Shown one piece after another: positions 36,153 to 46,892 of a stretch of DNA of 64,000 nucleotides. Position 1 is the first letter of the stretch. Every line of letters starts with the position of its first letter. The stretch spans positions 11,595,557-11,659,556 of the forward strand of contig NC_092320.1 of the NCBI RefSeq assembly GCF_036785885.1, written 5' to 3'. The notes beneath the pieces are model-generated. The model worked only from the letters and a program-made list of their open reading frames with translations. It searched no databases and was not told the DNA's origin. The DNA comes from Coffea arabica (lineage: Eukaryota; Streptophyta; Magnoliopsida; Gentianales; Rubiaceae). A program made the translations under genes and the position numbers.

Positions 36153-38368
36153 GACCTCTAACTATAAGGATGACAAACAGTTGGGAGGAGTGCCGGAAGG
36201 AAGATTTGGAGGAATGAATGAGGCAATGCTCCCAAAAAAGTGTGATTGGGAGGGGTATTAAATAGGAGGGGTTAAGGAGGATGAGGACAATTGTGGATCA
36301 TGCAAAGGGCTGTTATAGTGAGAGTTAGGAGTCAGGTGAGAACATTTATGAAGGGGTACTAGTTTCGAGTGTTGAGTAGTTAGTGTAGAAGCGAGCTACA
36401 TACAAATGTAAAGGTGACTTGGTCATCATACTAGGAGTGACGGTGGGGGTGGTGGTGGACCGGTGGGGGTGAGGGCTGTGGTGTCGGCGGTCATGAGGGT
36501 TCACTAGTCGTACGTAAGAAGGGTTCGTGGGATTTAGAGATCATGGTTTTGGGTCCTATGGGATTTCCTGGTTCTATTTGTAGCAAGGGAAAACGCGGGG
36601 AAGGCACCTTTGTAATGCGTGCCAGCCGAGATGAATTCTTCCTGTCAGTCATTTGCTCTTCAGTATTCTTTTCTTACTTTTCTTTCTTTTTCTCCTTGTC
36701 TATGGTGTCCCGGCATCTCCAACAATGATTTCTGTGCACCTTTTCTTTTTGGCCCAAAAAGAAGAAAAGGGAATTCCGAAAGTTTATTTCAGTTCACGAA
36801 TGAATAGGATTGTGTAGAGCATGTTCAGTTCATTTTCTGTGCTAGCTGCCAACTTGAAAGATGAATCAATGATTCGTCATGCCAATCAAGAATTTGCTGA
36901 AATGCGAAGAACCCATGACAGTTCTTACTCTTAGTAGCTTAAAAGTTCATTGTGCCGCTCCAATTACGTCCCCTTTGGATGGAAATTTTTGTAAAGATTT
37001 AATACAGTAGCTCTCTCTCTTTTTGAGATAAAATGTACCATATGAGATTAATAATAATTTTGCTACAAAATAATTTGCTGTAGGAGCAATCATCTCCAGT
37101 GAGAGAGAGACAGGACGTGATGACCGTAAAACACCTTATTACACGTTTCGAATCCAATTTCTAGTTGACCATAATAAAGGGCCACATGGGCTGGAAATTA
37201 TTCTTTGTCCCTTCTCTTTTTTCATTTACTGTAATCATCATGTTCTTCCACTCGAAGCAGCTAAATTTCCACCAATTCCCATGAACAGACAAAGACACAC
37301 CACATGAGATTCGTTCTGTACTTGTTATATGCATCACTCACTACAATAATGTCATCATGATATTAATCTCACCCAAATGCAAAATCTCGGTTTCCGGTAG
37401 GACGTCTTCCATCACCGAGTTATTGAGAAACCAATTTGGGTTTTAGCTCCTGACAACACGTTTATGTGTTTCCTAACTTTCCTGTTTCGAAAGCAGGACA
37501 ACAGTCAACGTGCTCGGGTACTTGTAGATTTCTATTATTTATGAGCTTGGTATAGTACTTGGATTTTCTTTGAATTTTTACTGTTGATGAAAGTGATATT
37601 TCTTCTCTTTTAGGTAGACGATCTTTTTTACTTGCATACAAGGCTGACGCGGAAAGAAGCTACTAGCGCCGTTAGCAAAAGACACGATCCGTGCCAAAAA
37701 ATATCGCCAACCATTTCATAATGATCGACAATATTGACTTCTTCCACCCTGCACCTTTAATGAGCTTTTCATGCACCAGTAGTTGATATTCAACACATAT
37801 GCGGAAATGAAATGACAGAGGGAGAATTTTGGTTTCTTTCTTTCTTTGGTTTCTTTCTTTGTTAAAATTATCAATAAAGAACAAAGCACCAATGTAGCTA
37901 AATCTTCTAAACATTTCTGTAGAAGGGTTTCCAATACTCTGGATAAAAGGAGTGGATAATTTTGATTTTGCATTTTCAAATAAAATACGATGTTATTGCG
38001 GAAACATAAATTATTTGTATCTATCATCACTCTCCTATTTTTTCTTATCCAAACCTATTTTTTCTTATCCAAACCTATCAGTCAGGATTTAAACCTTGAT
38101 CTGCTGGACTAGGGTTCTAGTTCCTGGTTACCAGTCCCTGTAACTAGTGATTGAATGTACAACTCAACAATCAGGTATTTCCATATGATTTCTGTAAGCA
38201 CAATGTCCTGAATATGCAACTTAGATAGAATCAATTTTACTCGCCGAAAAACAAATCAGGTTCCTTCAAAGAATCCGTGATCCTGAATTATAGAACCATT
38301 TTTAACATTAACATATGTCCCCATTTATTTGTTCTGTTTGAGTCAAGAGAATTAGCTAGTGGTATTGC

Positions 38369-38438
38369 GAGAACTTAGGTGGAATCCTAGGGTACAGGAG
38401 AGAACTTAGTGGAATCCTAGGGTACAGGAGAGAACTTA
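38369..38438. repeat. tandem repeat, about 30-31 bp unit
   Basis: GAGAACTTAGGTGGAATCCT and the following AGGGTACAG occur twice, then GAGAACTTA starts a third time. Confidence 0.8.
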
Positions 38439-39557
38439 ACTAAGGTAAACGGGTGAAGGTTAGTGTATGTCAATCCCGAATTAATTTGGAAAAGACGTTA
38501 TCAAATGGAATTTTCCCACTTTATAAACACTGGAAAGCATGAAGGTACCAAATTGAGGTCCTTATTGCTTACTGGCGATAAAACATTTTCTGGGTACTAT
38601 TTTAGAGAATCTATGTGATGTTCTTTTGAGCCCATAGCTTGGTAATTCAGCAGGTAACTAACTGGAGCGCGAAAGCAACAAGAGAAGTGGTTTTGAGCAC
38701 TAAAAGTGCTTCTAAAGTGTTTGCTAATTAATTTGTTGTAATTTAAAGAGTTTCATTTTTGGTAATTTAAAAACACTTGTGTCAGGAGTGGTTCTTTATA
38801 AGTTACCGCAACCTTAGATGGGGCTTAAGTGTGATCACATGCGATCAACATTGCACTTTTAAGCACCAATTGAAGGATTGGATTTCTTTCAACTTATAGA
38901 ATTATAAAATGAATATGGATTTTCTGAAGAGTGTGAATGGTTAAATAACGAAAGAGGGTTGAATTAGGTGATAAGATAGAAGGAATTACAAGTAGAAGGT
39001 CATTTTTTTTAATGTTTTGAAGTAATAGCATTATGTGCAGTCTACATAAAACGTTAAATTTCTTCCAATATTCTTGTTCTTTTTAGAGTATTTAGTAATT
39101 CTTAAAGATAATTCTACAATTGCAAAAATGATAAACATAAAATACGCAAGAATGTGTCAAAGAGATCAGACATTTGAGAGGCAAAATGACTGAATGTAGT
39201 GATAGAATCTTGGCCCCATAAAATTATAACTTGCTGTATTTTTCCTAATTGATAGGAATTTTTTAGCCAACGACAAAGATTGACTTCTTCCTCCTTGGAG
39301 TACGTAATAGGCAATGCCTTTGGAAAAGCAATGACAGAGACGGGTAGGAAATTTTGGTTTCTTTGTTTGTTGAAATAGCATTAGCTAATGCTATTACTAA
39401 TAGTAATAGTTTTATCCTTAGATCTTTGATAGATGGAATTGTTATGGTACGGAGAGAGGCTATGATAAAAGGTGAAGATTAATGTATCTCATATATAAAT
39501 TGGTTTGGAGCAAACAGAGTCAAATTGAAATTTCCCATTTTATAAACATTGGAAAGC

Positions 39558-39856
39558 CAATGTTTTAAATCCAAACCGGATGAACTTTTGGTTGGTGGAT
39601 CTCCAATTCAACCGTCTGGGTCAACTTTTCTAATTTATTCTAAGTTTTAAAAAATTAGGATAATGCTGAACTTTAAAAGAAAACAATGAATGAAAACCGG
39701 TTCGATGTATTGGTTTTCACCAATTTTGGCCTATTTTGCTGATTCTTGATCAGCTCGAGACTAATTTATTCTAACATTCCATATTTAATAGAGAATTGAA
39801 CTGATGTTATGACTGATGATCGAACCAACGATCCAATCAGGTTTTCAAACACACTG
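39558..39856. mobile_element. hAT-type MITE in duplication copy B
   Basis: 299 bp with ends CAATGTTTTAAA and ...AAACACACTG (inverted, imperfect), resembling the common CAGTGTTTTAAA plant MITEs. The flanks TGGAAAGC (39550-39557) and TCAAAAGC (39857-39864) form a degenerate 8-bp duplication. Copy A has the uninterrupted sequence GGAAAGCATGAAGGTACC, an empty site. Confidence 0.7.
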
Positions 39857-39886
39857 TCAAAAGCATGAATGTACCATAGTTGAAGT

Positions 39887-40189
39887 TAGGGATGCAAACA
39901 AGTCGAGCCGAGCTTCCAACTAATTTTATGAAACTTGAACTCGAGCTTAAAAAATAAAAAAATAATTATTATTTTATTTTAAAAATGAATAAAATAATAA
40001 TTTTTTTAACAAATAATAAAATATTATGAATATATATGTAATTTTATTATTAAAATAAAAAATATATATATAATCGACCTCGCGAGCCACTAGTAAGCCA
40101 ACGAACTTAATGTTTTAAAACTCGAGCTTGACTTGATTGACCGAACTCGAGTCGAGCTCGTATTCGAGCCGCTCGCATGTAGAGCCCTA
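39887..40189. mobile_element. hAT-type MITE with perfect 8-bp target-site duplication
   Basis: 303 bp, starting TAGGGATGCAAACAAGTCGA and ending GAGCCCTA. Imperfect inverted arms are rich in GAGC and CTCG words. The direct repeat GTTGAAGT lies at 39879-39886 and 40190-40197. Copy A of the local duplication (about 38552-38570) lacks the insertion. Confidence 0.85.
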
Positions 40190-41653
40190 GTTGAAGTCCT
40201 TGCTTAGTTACCGGTGATAAAACATTCTTTTTGAGCACTATTTTATGACCCCCATAGCCTGATAATTAAGTAGGCAACTTAGTTAAGGGTTAAAGCAACA
40301 TGAAATGTTACATCAAATACTTATTTAAGCGTAAACACATGCAATCACACCGCAATTTTACATTGCAATTGAATGGAGAAAACTGATAAGGATCGGATAT
40401 CTTCCAACTGAAAACTATGCGCAACTATAGAATGGATATGGATCTCCTAAAGTGTAGGAATTGTCAAATAACTATTGTTTTATTATGTTTGGACTTAGAG
40501 CACTATGTACAGGCTACATAAACACTTCGAAGTTCCTCAATGCGTTTCAGCATGTAGCGCATTGTATATAGTACTAATTGAACTCTAGCTATTGTGATCC
40601 AATAATTAGGAAAGGAATATGGTAACCACTATATAATTGCATATACATATATATATAGCAAACCTAGCTACGTAGATAGACAGCTTAAGCGTCCCTTTCA
40701 AATTGCTAAAGTTTTAATAATTATTGAAAGCTTAAAAGGGGATAGCTTTACAGAAGAGGTCCCATCAAAAACGCGTTTACCAGCTTTGGTTCCAATGCCT
40801 CGATTGTTTGGGATGATAAGGCGACGCGTTTAAGGTCCTAATCTGGTTGCCCCTTCTTTTCTTCCTTTTCTTATAACTAGCGAATCCATTTTCTTTCTTT
40901 CGCAGCTAGCAATCAATTGCCAATCAGCATGCATGCAAAGCTAGAAGAATCGTAGCGTATATATTCATTCATTCATTCACATGTACTGTCCCCCACCAAA
41001 TTAAAGGCCCCAGCTTCACCAAAACAATCCTAATTGCCCAAGATTTCAGTTGTCTTTACGTTTTAAGTAAAACATTAAATTTTGTGAAATTGCTTGACCG
41101 AGTAAGCTTTTTCTAAAAAAGGGCTTAGGCTTTATAAAGTGGAGCAACAGGAAATTCATGCGGAGCAGGTCCCCCAGTTCGGGAATGGATGTTGCCATGT
41201 ATGTAGTTTGTTATTTTGGCAAAAATTGTTTGGAGATTGAGTGATGGAAGCTAAAGTCTTCTGAATTATATGACCAATAACCAGATACAAAGACGCATTT
41301 CGGTGGAAATATGTCGTCACATAGGTCTTTCAGATTTAGAAGACTTTCTCCTCCTATTTGAGGCAAGTGCTGCACAAAAAACACTTCCCTTGAGGGAACG
41401 TAACATGCTTTTCCCATCTTCATTTCAATTTGGATTATCTTCATTCCAATTTTAACATAACTCGTGAAACTAAATTAGTTGGTTGTTGACCAATATGATA
41501 CAATTAATTAATGGATTCTATGTTCCAGTTGTATTATCCATTCCTGCTTCTTGAAACGATTCGTTTGACTCGGTCACGTTCTGATAAGAACAAATTATTA
41601 AAAACCTTTAAGTGTGTGCGTGTGTATAGATAGGGCTACAAGAAGAGAGGAAA

Positions 41654-41890
41654 TGGGGCAGGGACGGTTGCAGGTGCAACCGTCTCTGAGCGGTTAATGG
41701 CCATGATTTGGTCTCAAAAATTTGTGCGGCTGAGATTACAAATTGTAACTCGATTTCCACGCCATGTGTGGGCCCCACAAAAATTTGCTCTAAAGTTACG
41801 CGATGTGCAAAGAAAGTTACACGATATATAAAGAAAGTTACGCGCAGTTGATAATGACCAAAACTGCTCGGGACGGTTGCACGTGCCCCG
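41654..41890. mobile_element. inverted-repeat element (MITE-like)
   Basis: Left end GGGGCAGGGACGGTTGC then AGGTGCAACCGTCTCTGAGC; the right end reversed is GGGGCACGTGCAACCGTCCC then GAGCAG. The arms match except for an 11-bp GGGACGGTTGC extra in the left arm. That extra makes the left end itself a small hairpin (GGTTGC/GCAACC). No target-site duplication was found. Confidence 0.5.
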
Positions 41891-42478
41891 AGTCCAAGAA
41901 GAGACATGCATATGCTATTGCAACGCATAATGACAATTGATGTACCTTTTGAAAAGGACGAAATACAAGTAAAACTACCTGGAAAAAGAATTTTTGATTG
42001 GAAACTTTTTGATACGCAGTACTCAGTAAATCAGTCATGTAAGGATAGGCCGGAGAGAGCTCGGAGCATTGTGCAACTATACAATTTGATTGTAGGTAGG
42101 TAAATTAAGCAAAAGATAGTGCGCCACTTTGTTACAATTTGGATTCACGAGCAGTAGTAACTGATCATATCCTCCAATCTGTGACTTCTTGAATGACTTT
42201 TGATGCATCTCCTTCAAAAGATGTCCGGCATTGGAAGCCAGCCAGATCGTCTCTCTCAATTAATGCTAGAAATTCCACTTATTTAGACTCGGATTGGATG
42301 AGTGTTTTCCACTCCCGTTTGCTTAACCGCCAGAGTCGAATCAGGAACCTCACGATCATCATTTATTTGACTAATGCCTTCGGGTATCTTGTTGAAGTAT
42401 TTCACAATGCAGGCAGCACCCGAAGAGAACAAGGATGTGATGAAACGCAATGGATTTCACCTCAAACAACTAAAAGTC

Positions 42479-42683
42479 CTGTTTGGCAAGTGAATTTTTT
42501 GGATATTTATCTAAAATTTTACTATAACTTACTGTAAAAATTGTAGAACAAATTTTTTAAGTTTGTAAATTTTTAGATATCTTGAAATGTATAGTTTAAA
42601 AAATTTTCTAAGGTTACTGTAGCTAAAACTATTAAAATACTTATAGTGAATAAACTTGACAAAAAACTTACTTACCAAACAAG
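42479..42683. mobile_element. MITE, CTGTTTGGCAAG/CTTACCAAACAAG ends
   Basis: 205 bp, AT-rich, with inverted ends. The inner block TTATCTAAAATTTTACTATA and the following ACTTACTGTA recur inverted at 44644-44858. Confidence 0.6.
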
Positions 42684-43765
42684 TCCAAAGTCCTTGCACC
42701 ATCGTAGGCCGCAGAGCCTTACCTGTTTTAAAAAGTTTTTGGGAGAATAGCCCATCTATGCTAAGGAGAGTCTGATCACTTAGGCCCGTGTATAAGATTG
42801 TCCTTGTGACACTAAAAGGCCTGCAAATTTGACTAAACTGGCTGAGAGTATTCTATTCCTATTTCCTTTGATCCTTACTCCCTCTCAAAAAAAAAAAAAA
42901 AATCTCTTTTGAACTTAACAAAAAAAAGAATATTTTCTCAAGTATTCTAAATGTATTTTCTAAGAAAATAGTATGCAAAAAGGTTATGGAATCCTACACT
43001 CTTAAAATTTCAAAATCCATCATCTTCCCACAATAGGATTTAATTAGATATCTAGAACTGACATAAATAAAAATCGTACAAGTAAAATTACCTATATAAA
43101 AAGCATCGCATGAAAAAATGAATGACATTTCTATTTTATGTATGAGAGTGGCTTAAATGGTACTTAGTGACTGATTCATTAGGCACCATATTATTAAAAG
43201 TTTTTTGTTTGTTAATTCTATTTCCTTAGAGACTAGAGCACTAAATCCGTGTCTGCACGCGCGCAGAAAGGTGTTTGTACACAATAAAAATTTAACACCT
43301 ATTACCCATACCTAAATCGAAGGTAACTTCAAAGTTGATTGCTAAAGTTACTAGCTTTTTACAGTAATCATTGCCTTGTTTTAAGCATTACCAGCATATT
43401 GTACTCAGTAGTGATATTTTTCACGCCTCTTACTTCTCGTTATTTTCCCAATTTAGTAGTAGTAAACCCTAATAAATTGGCGCCCGCCTCTCTATGCCTA
43501 AGTTAGATAATCCTTTTGATTAGTTGGACACTCAGCTTCTTTGGTACAAAACGACAAAGTAGAGGTAGGCAAAAATGGACAAGAGAAGGCGTATTTATTA
43601 CATGTGTATTACCTAACACACTATAAGGCGTATTTATTAATAGCAACACTTGATCGCCAAATGAAACATAAAAGGTATAGCCCATCATCTCTACTCAATG
43701 ATTTGTTATTGGCGTCAGGAGACAAGTATTGCACATGGAATGTTTAAGATTTTAGCATGTATGTG

Positions 43766-43925
43766 TGTTTGGATTGAGATGATTTGAAATAAAATAATTT
43801 GTTTCATAAATTTTAATTATTTTTTTATTTTTTTAATTATTTTTTTATCTCACATACATCACATCAGAAAAAGTGTTACAGTAATTATCTCAAATAAATC
43901 ATCCAAATAAACTCCTATCCAAACA
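43766..43925. mobile_element. MITE, same family as 2622-2801
   Basis: 160 bp between TGTTTGGATTGAGATGATTT and, inverted, TGTTTGGATAGGAG. The inner block CTCACATACATCACATCAG is the reverse of the CTGATGTGATGTATGTGAG-type block in the 2622 copy. Confidence 0.65.
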
Positions 43926-44643
43926 AATTATTCAACATTTGACTGTGATCAATCATCAATGGACTTGCCCTAGACTTTCAATAGTGTAGTTCACCTAGTT
44001 GTTTGTTAACTCCTTTTTTTTAAAAAAAAAAAAATCTTGGGTATAAAGGGAGGCTCCAAGTTTTAGAAGTGGGACAAGGAAAGTTTTAGAATAAAACAAG
44101 AAACTGCGTGACTATCTGACTAATATCCTTATCAATTAAAGTAGGATTTGAGACTAATACGATTAAGAATTTGATATAATTGTACCACTGTGATACATTT
44201 CACGTAATTTTGTGTATATTTATATTTCTTTATTATACATATAAATTTTATTCTTGTATATCATTTCAATAAATTAATAATATATATATTTTTTTTAAAT
44301 GTAACAATTGTATCAATTTTGCAGCATCCCCAACCAAGCTGCCTTCCGACCCGTTGAAGTGGGGTGTTACTGTACGTGTTAGCATCTGCCCATCCCTACC
44401 ATTGCTACCGGTGCCAATTATTTAATGGATGATGCAGTACAATTAACTAGAATTTGATGTGGACCCAAAAAGTCTGAGAAAGAGCCTAAAGGCCAACCAC
44501 TTTTACGTGAATATCCACGTGGGCCTGTCGAGTTCCAGTCGTTCAACGTGATTGAAATCCCAAAGGGCTGAATCATTGGATTTGGTCCAACAGTCAGAGG
44601 TAAGGTTCTAAAAACTCTCCTCTTGCACTGGATCACGGGTGGC

Positions 44644-44858
44644 CTTGTTTGGAAGTCAAGTTTTTTGTCCAGTTTATCTGCTATAAATTTTTTAATAATT
44701 TTAACTACAATAATCTCAAAAAAGATTTTAAAATTTTTAAACTATACACTTCAAAATATTACAAAAAAACACACTTCAAAAATTTAAAAAAAAAACTTCT
44801 ACAGTAAGTTATAGTAAAATTTTAGATAAACACTCAAAAAACTCACCTTCCAAACGAG
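44644..44858. mobile_element. MITE, same family as 42479-42683, opposite orientation
   Basis: Ends CTTGTTTGGAAG and, reversed, CTCGTTTGGAAG. The internal block around ACAGTAAGTTATAGTAAAAT is the reverse complement of the 42.5-kb copy. Confidence 0.6.
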
Positions 44859-45230
44859 GATCTTAGTGTCTTTGTGACAAAGAATTGAAATCTCACAGAG
44901 ATTATTGTCTATTGACATTAAACAAGAAAAAAAAAAAAGCCCCAAAGGATTGAACGGTTCAATCCCCTTTGGCTGCTGGCCATCGTAAAAACCGGAAGTG
45001 TGTTTAAAGGTCGGGAAGTTAAGGGTTTGATCTTTTATCATTTGTCACTAATATATGACTTCTTTAAATTTAAATGGGTGTGTAATATATTCGTTTATTT
45101 TTCTTGATTGAGCTGGCCCTCTCTTAAATAAGTTATACTAGAATAGGAGTAAAACTAATATAGAAATTGCCTATTGATAAAGAAAAAGAAAAAGAAAAAG
45201 ACCCCAAGCACCAAACCGACGCCAAAGAGC

Positions 45231-45340
45231 AACAAACGACGAAACAGAGTAGGTCCAATCCCCATCCCTTTGCCATACCCACGTCAACAAACGACTAAGC
45301 CGAGTAGGTCCAATACCCATCCCTTCGCCATACCCACGTC
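45231..45340. repeat. tandem repeat, 2 x 55 bp
   Basis: Two adjacent 55-bp units (45231-45285 and 45286-45340), both starting AACAAACGAC and ending CCATACCCACGTC, differ at only a few positions. Confidence 0.9.
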
Positions 45341-45589
45341 ATGTCGTAATCCAATGGGAACTATTTTCCGACCAGAAAAAAGGAAATAGAAAATTATTTG
45401 GTTTCATCATCATGCCTTTTTACTTTAACTTAACTTGGTCTGTGGATTGCATATTTAAGACCTTCACTCTCTCAAGTCGCACCATTTCGATAGTTTATTC
45501 GCTATTTTGAGAAAAATTTTGCTTACAAATGCATGCATAAATGATCAAACACGCAATTGAAGATTGACACGGTTGTATGGAACCGTTTG

Positions 45590-45726
45590 TGTTTGGATTG
45601 CATTTTTCATGATTTTTTTTGAAAAAATTACTATAGCGATTTGATGTATGCAAGAAAAAAAAGTAATAAAAAAATGTGATTACGAAAAACGACGTAATTT
45701 TTCGATGGAAAACAGCAATCAAAACA
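45590..45726. mobile_element. GTTTGG-type MITE
   Basis: 137 bp with TGTTTGGATTGC and, inverted, TGTTTTGATTGC ends (one mismatch). The centre ACTATAGCGATTTGATGTAT is shared with the copy nested at 25981-26116. Confidence 0.6.
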
Positions 45727-46347
45727 ACTATGCAATACTCCAAATACTACTCATCATCACTGGTGACTTTGATAAAGTTACCGTTTAAAAACTAAAATGT
45801 GAAATTGTGTTTGATAAAATAAAATTTAAAAATTGAGATGTGAAATCTGACGTCTCAATTCATTACGTTATTAAATTATTACGTACTAAATTTAATACAT
45901 TCGAGTGTATGTCACGTTAAATAAATAGTTTATCATTTAATTTTTTGAGCAAAATTTATTTAAAAAATTTAATTCCACTTAATTATAAAAAAATTTTCCC
46001 ACAAGTAATCTGGCTAAGATGGATTGCCCAATGTCCACAGCATAGGATCAACACTACCTGATAAATTACATAAAGACTTTTATGGGATTCGTGAGGTATG
46101 CTTCTACGTCATGATAATGACTAAATCGAACTTATTCAAAACTTTTTGCGAAGACAAATTTCTTTTTAACATGAGTAGACTCTTAAAAAAAGGGGAGAAT
46201 AGAAAAAAGACAGGACTTGAGGATCAAGGCCTCACCGTCGCCATTAGTTGACTTCACATGTCACGTAATTTTTCTTTTTCTTTTCCCCAATGTATATCAC
46301 ATTAATCACACATATGCAATATTAGTGGGACATGAGTGTGATGGCTG

Positions 46348-46353
46348 TATAAA
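46348..46353 (+). promoter_or_regulatory. TATA box of LKR/SDH (candidate)
   Basis: CTGTATAAACACGG context on the plus strand. Transcription would start near 46380 and give a 5' UTR split by an intron (donor TTGCAG|GTTTTT after 46655, acceptor GTGCAG before 46877). Inferred from motifs only. Confidence 0.45.
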
Positions 46354-46549
46354 CACGGTAATCTATCTCAGAAACGTCGAATAGAAGACAATCGTACTTA
46401 TATTTTGCAGTCGAATCCAGAGATCCTCGAGTTGCTTATCAGACTCGGACACGCACTCTGATAGTATATCACGCATTGACAACGACGGAGCTCTGCAGAA
46501 AGCTGTCTCTTCACGAAAACTTCTTACTAGTTTTCTTACTGCAACAGAC

Positions 46550-46594
46550 ATGTTTAATCAGACGCAAGCATTGACAGTAGCAGGAAAGCTCTGA
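46550..46594 (+). promoter_or_regulatory. upstream ORF in the LKR/SDH leader (14 codons)
   Basis: ATG at 46550 opens MFNQTQALTVAGKL and stops at TGA 46592-46594. It is the only ATG in the predicted leader exon before the main start at 46893. Its existence is plain; its presence in the mRNA depends on the inferred transcription start. Confidence 0.4.
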
Positions 46595-46892
46595 GCGACG
46601 TTTTCATCCGGAATTTTTCTACTAAGTCAGAACTCTCACCTGCTTGAACTTGCAGGTTTTTTTGAATTTTTTTCATTAACAATCGCATTTTGTTAGTTCT
46701 TATTAGTTTTTCTCCCTGATGTTGAAGAATTTGATATAACCATTAATTATTGAAGAGTATGTTGTGATTTTAGGTGTTTTATGTATAAAATGACAAAGTG
46801 GGATCTTATTTGATATTCTTATCATGGATATAGTGACTTTAATGAGTTGATATTCTTGTGACGTTTTTGGGTGCAGAAGAATAAAGGTAGCC

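Larger units (their letters stand above)
37680..40560. repeat. ancient tandem segmental duplication (two copies)
   Basis: Copy A is about 37680-39080 and copy B about 39230-40560. Shared ordered blocks include TTGACTTCTTCC (37734 and 39280), AATGACAGAG with TTTTGGTTTCTTT (37811 and 39330), ATAAACA(C/T)TGGAAAGC (about 38522 and 39541), GATAAAACATT, and GAATATGGAT/GGATATGGAT. Divergence is high and copy A has about 500 bp not in B. Copy B carries two MITEs that A lacks. Confidence 0.65.
35984..46347. other. intergenic, PME-E to LKR/SDH
   Basis: 10.4 kb without a supported gene. It contains G-rich patches upstream of PME-E, a tandem duplication (about 37680-39080 and 39230-40560), hAT-type MITEs at 39558-39856 and 39887-40189, an inverted-repeat element at 41654-41890, two related MITEs at 42479-42683 and 44644-44858, further MITEs at 43766-43925 and 45590-45726, and short tandem repeats. 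Short open frames here are unsupported. Confidence 0.65.

Noticed and set aside
41211-41444. 77-codon minus-strand open frame
   Set aside because: Isolated in repeat-rich spacer without recognisable motif, promoter or exon partners.
42479-44858. the MITEs at 42479 and 44644 as ends of one larger transposon
   Set aside because: Each has its own pair of inverted termini, and the two are full copies in opposite orientation, so they are separate insertions.
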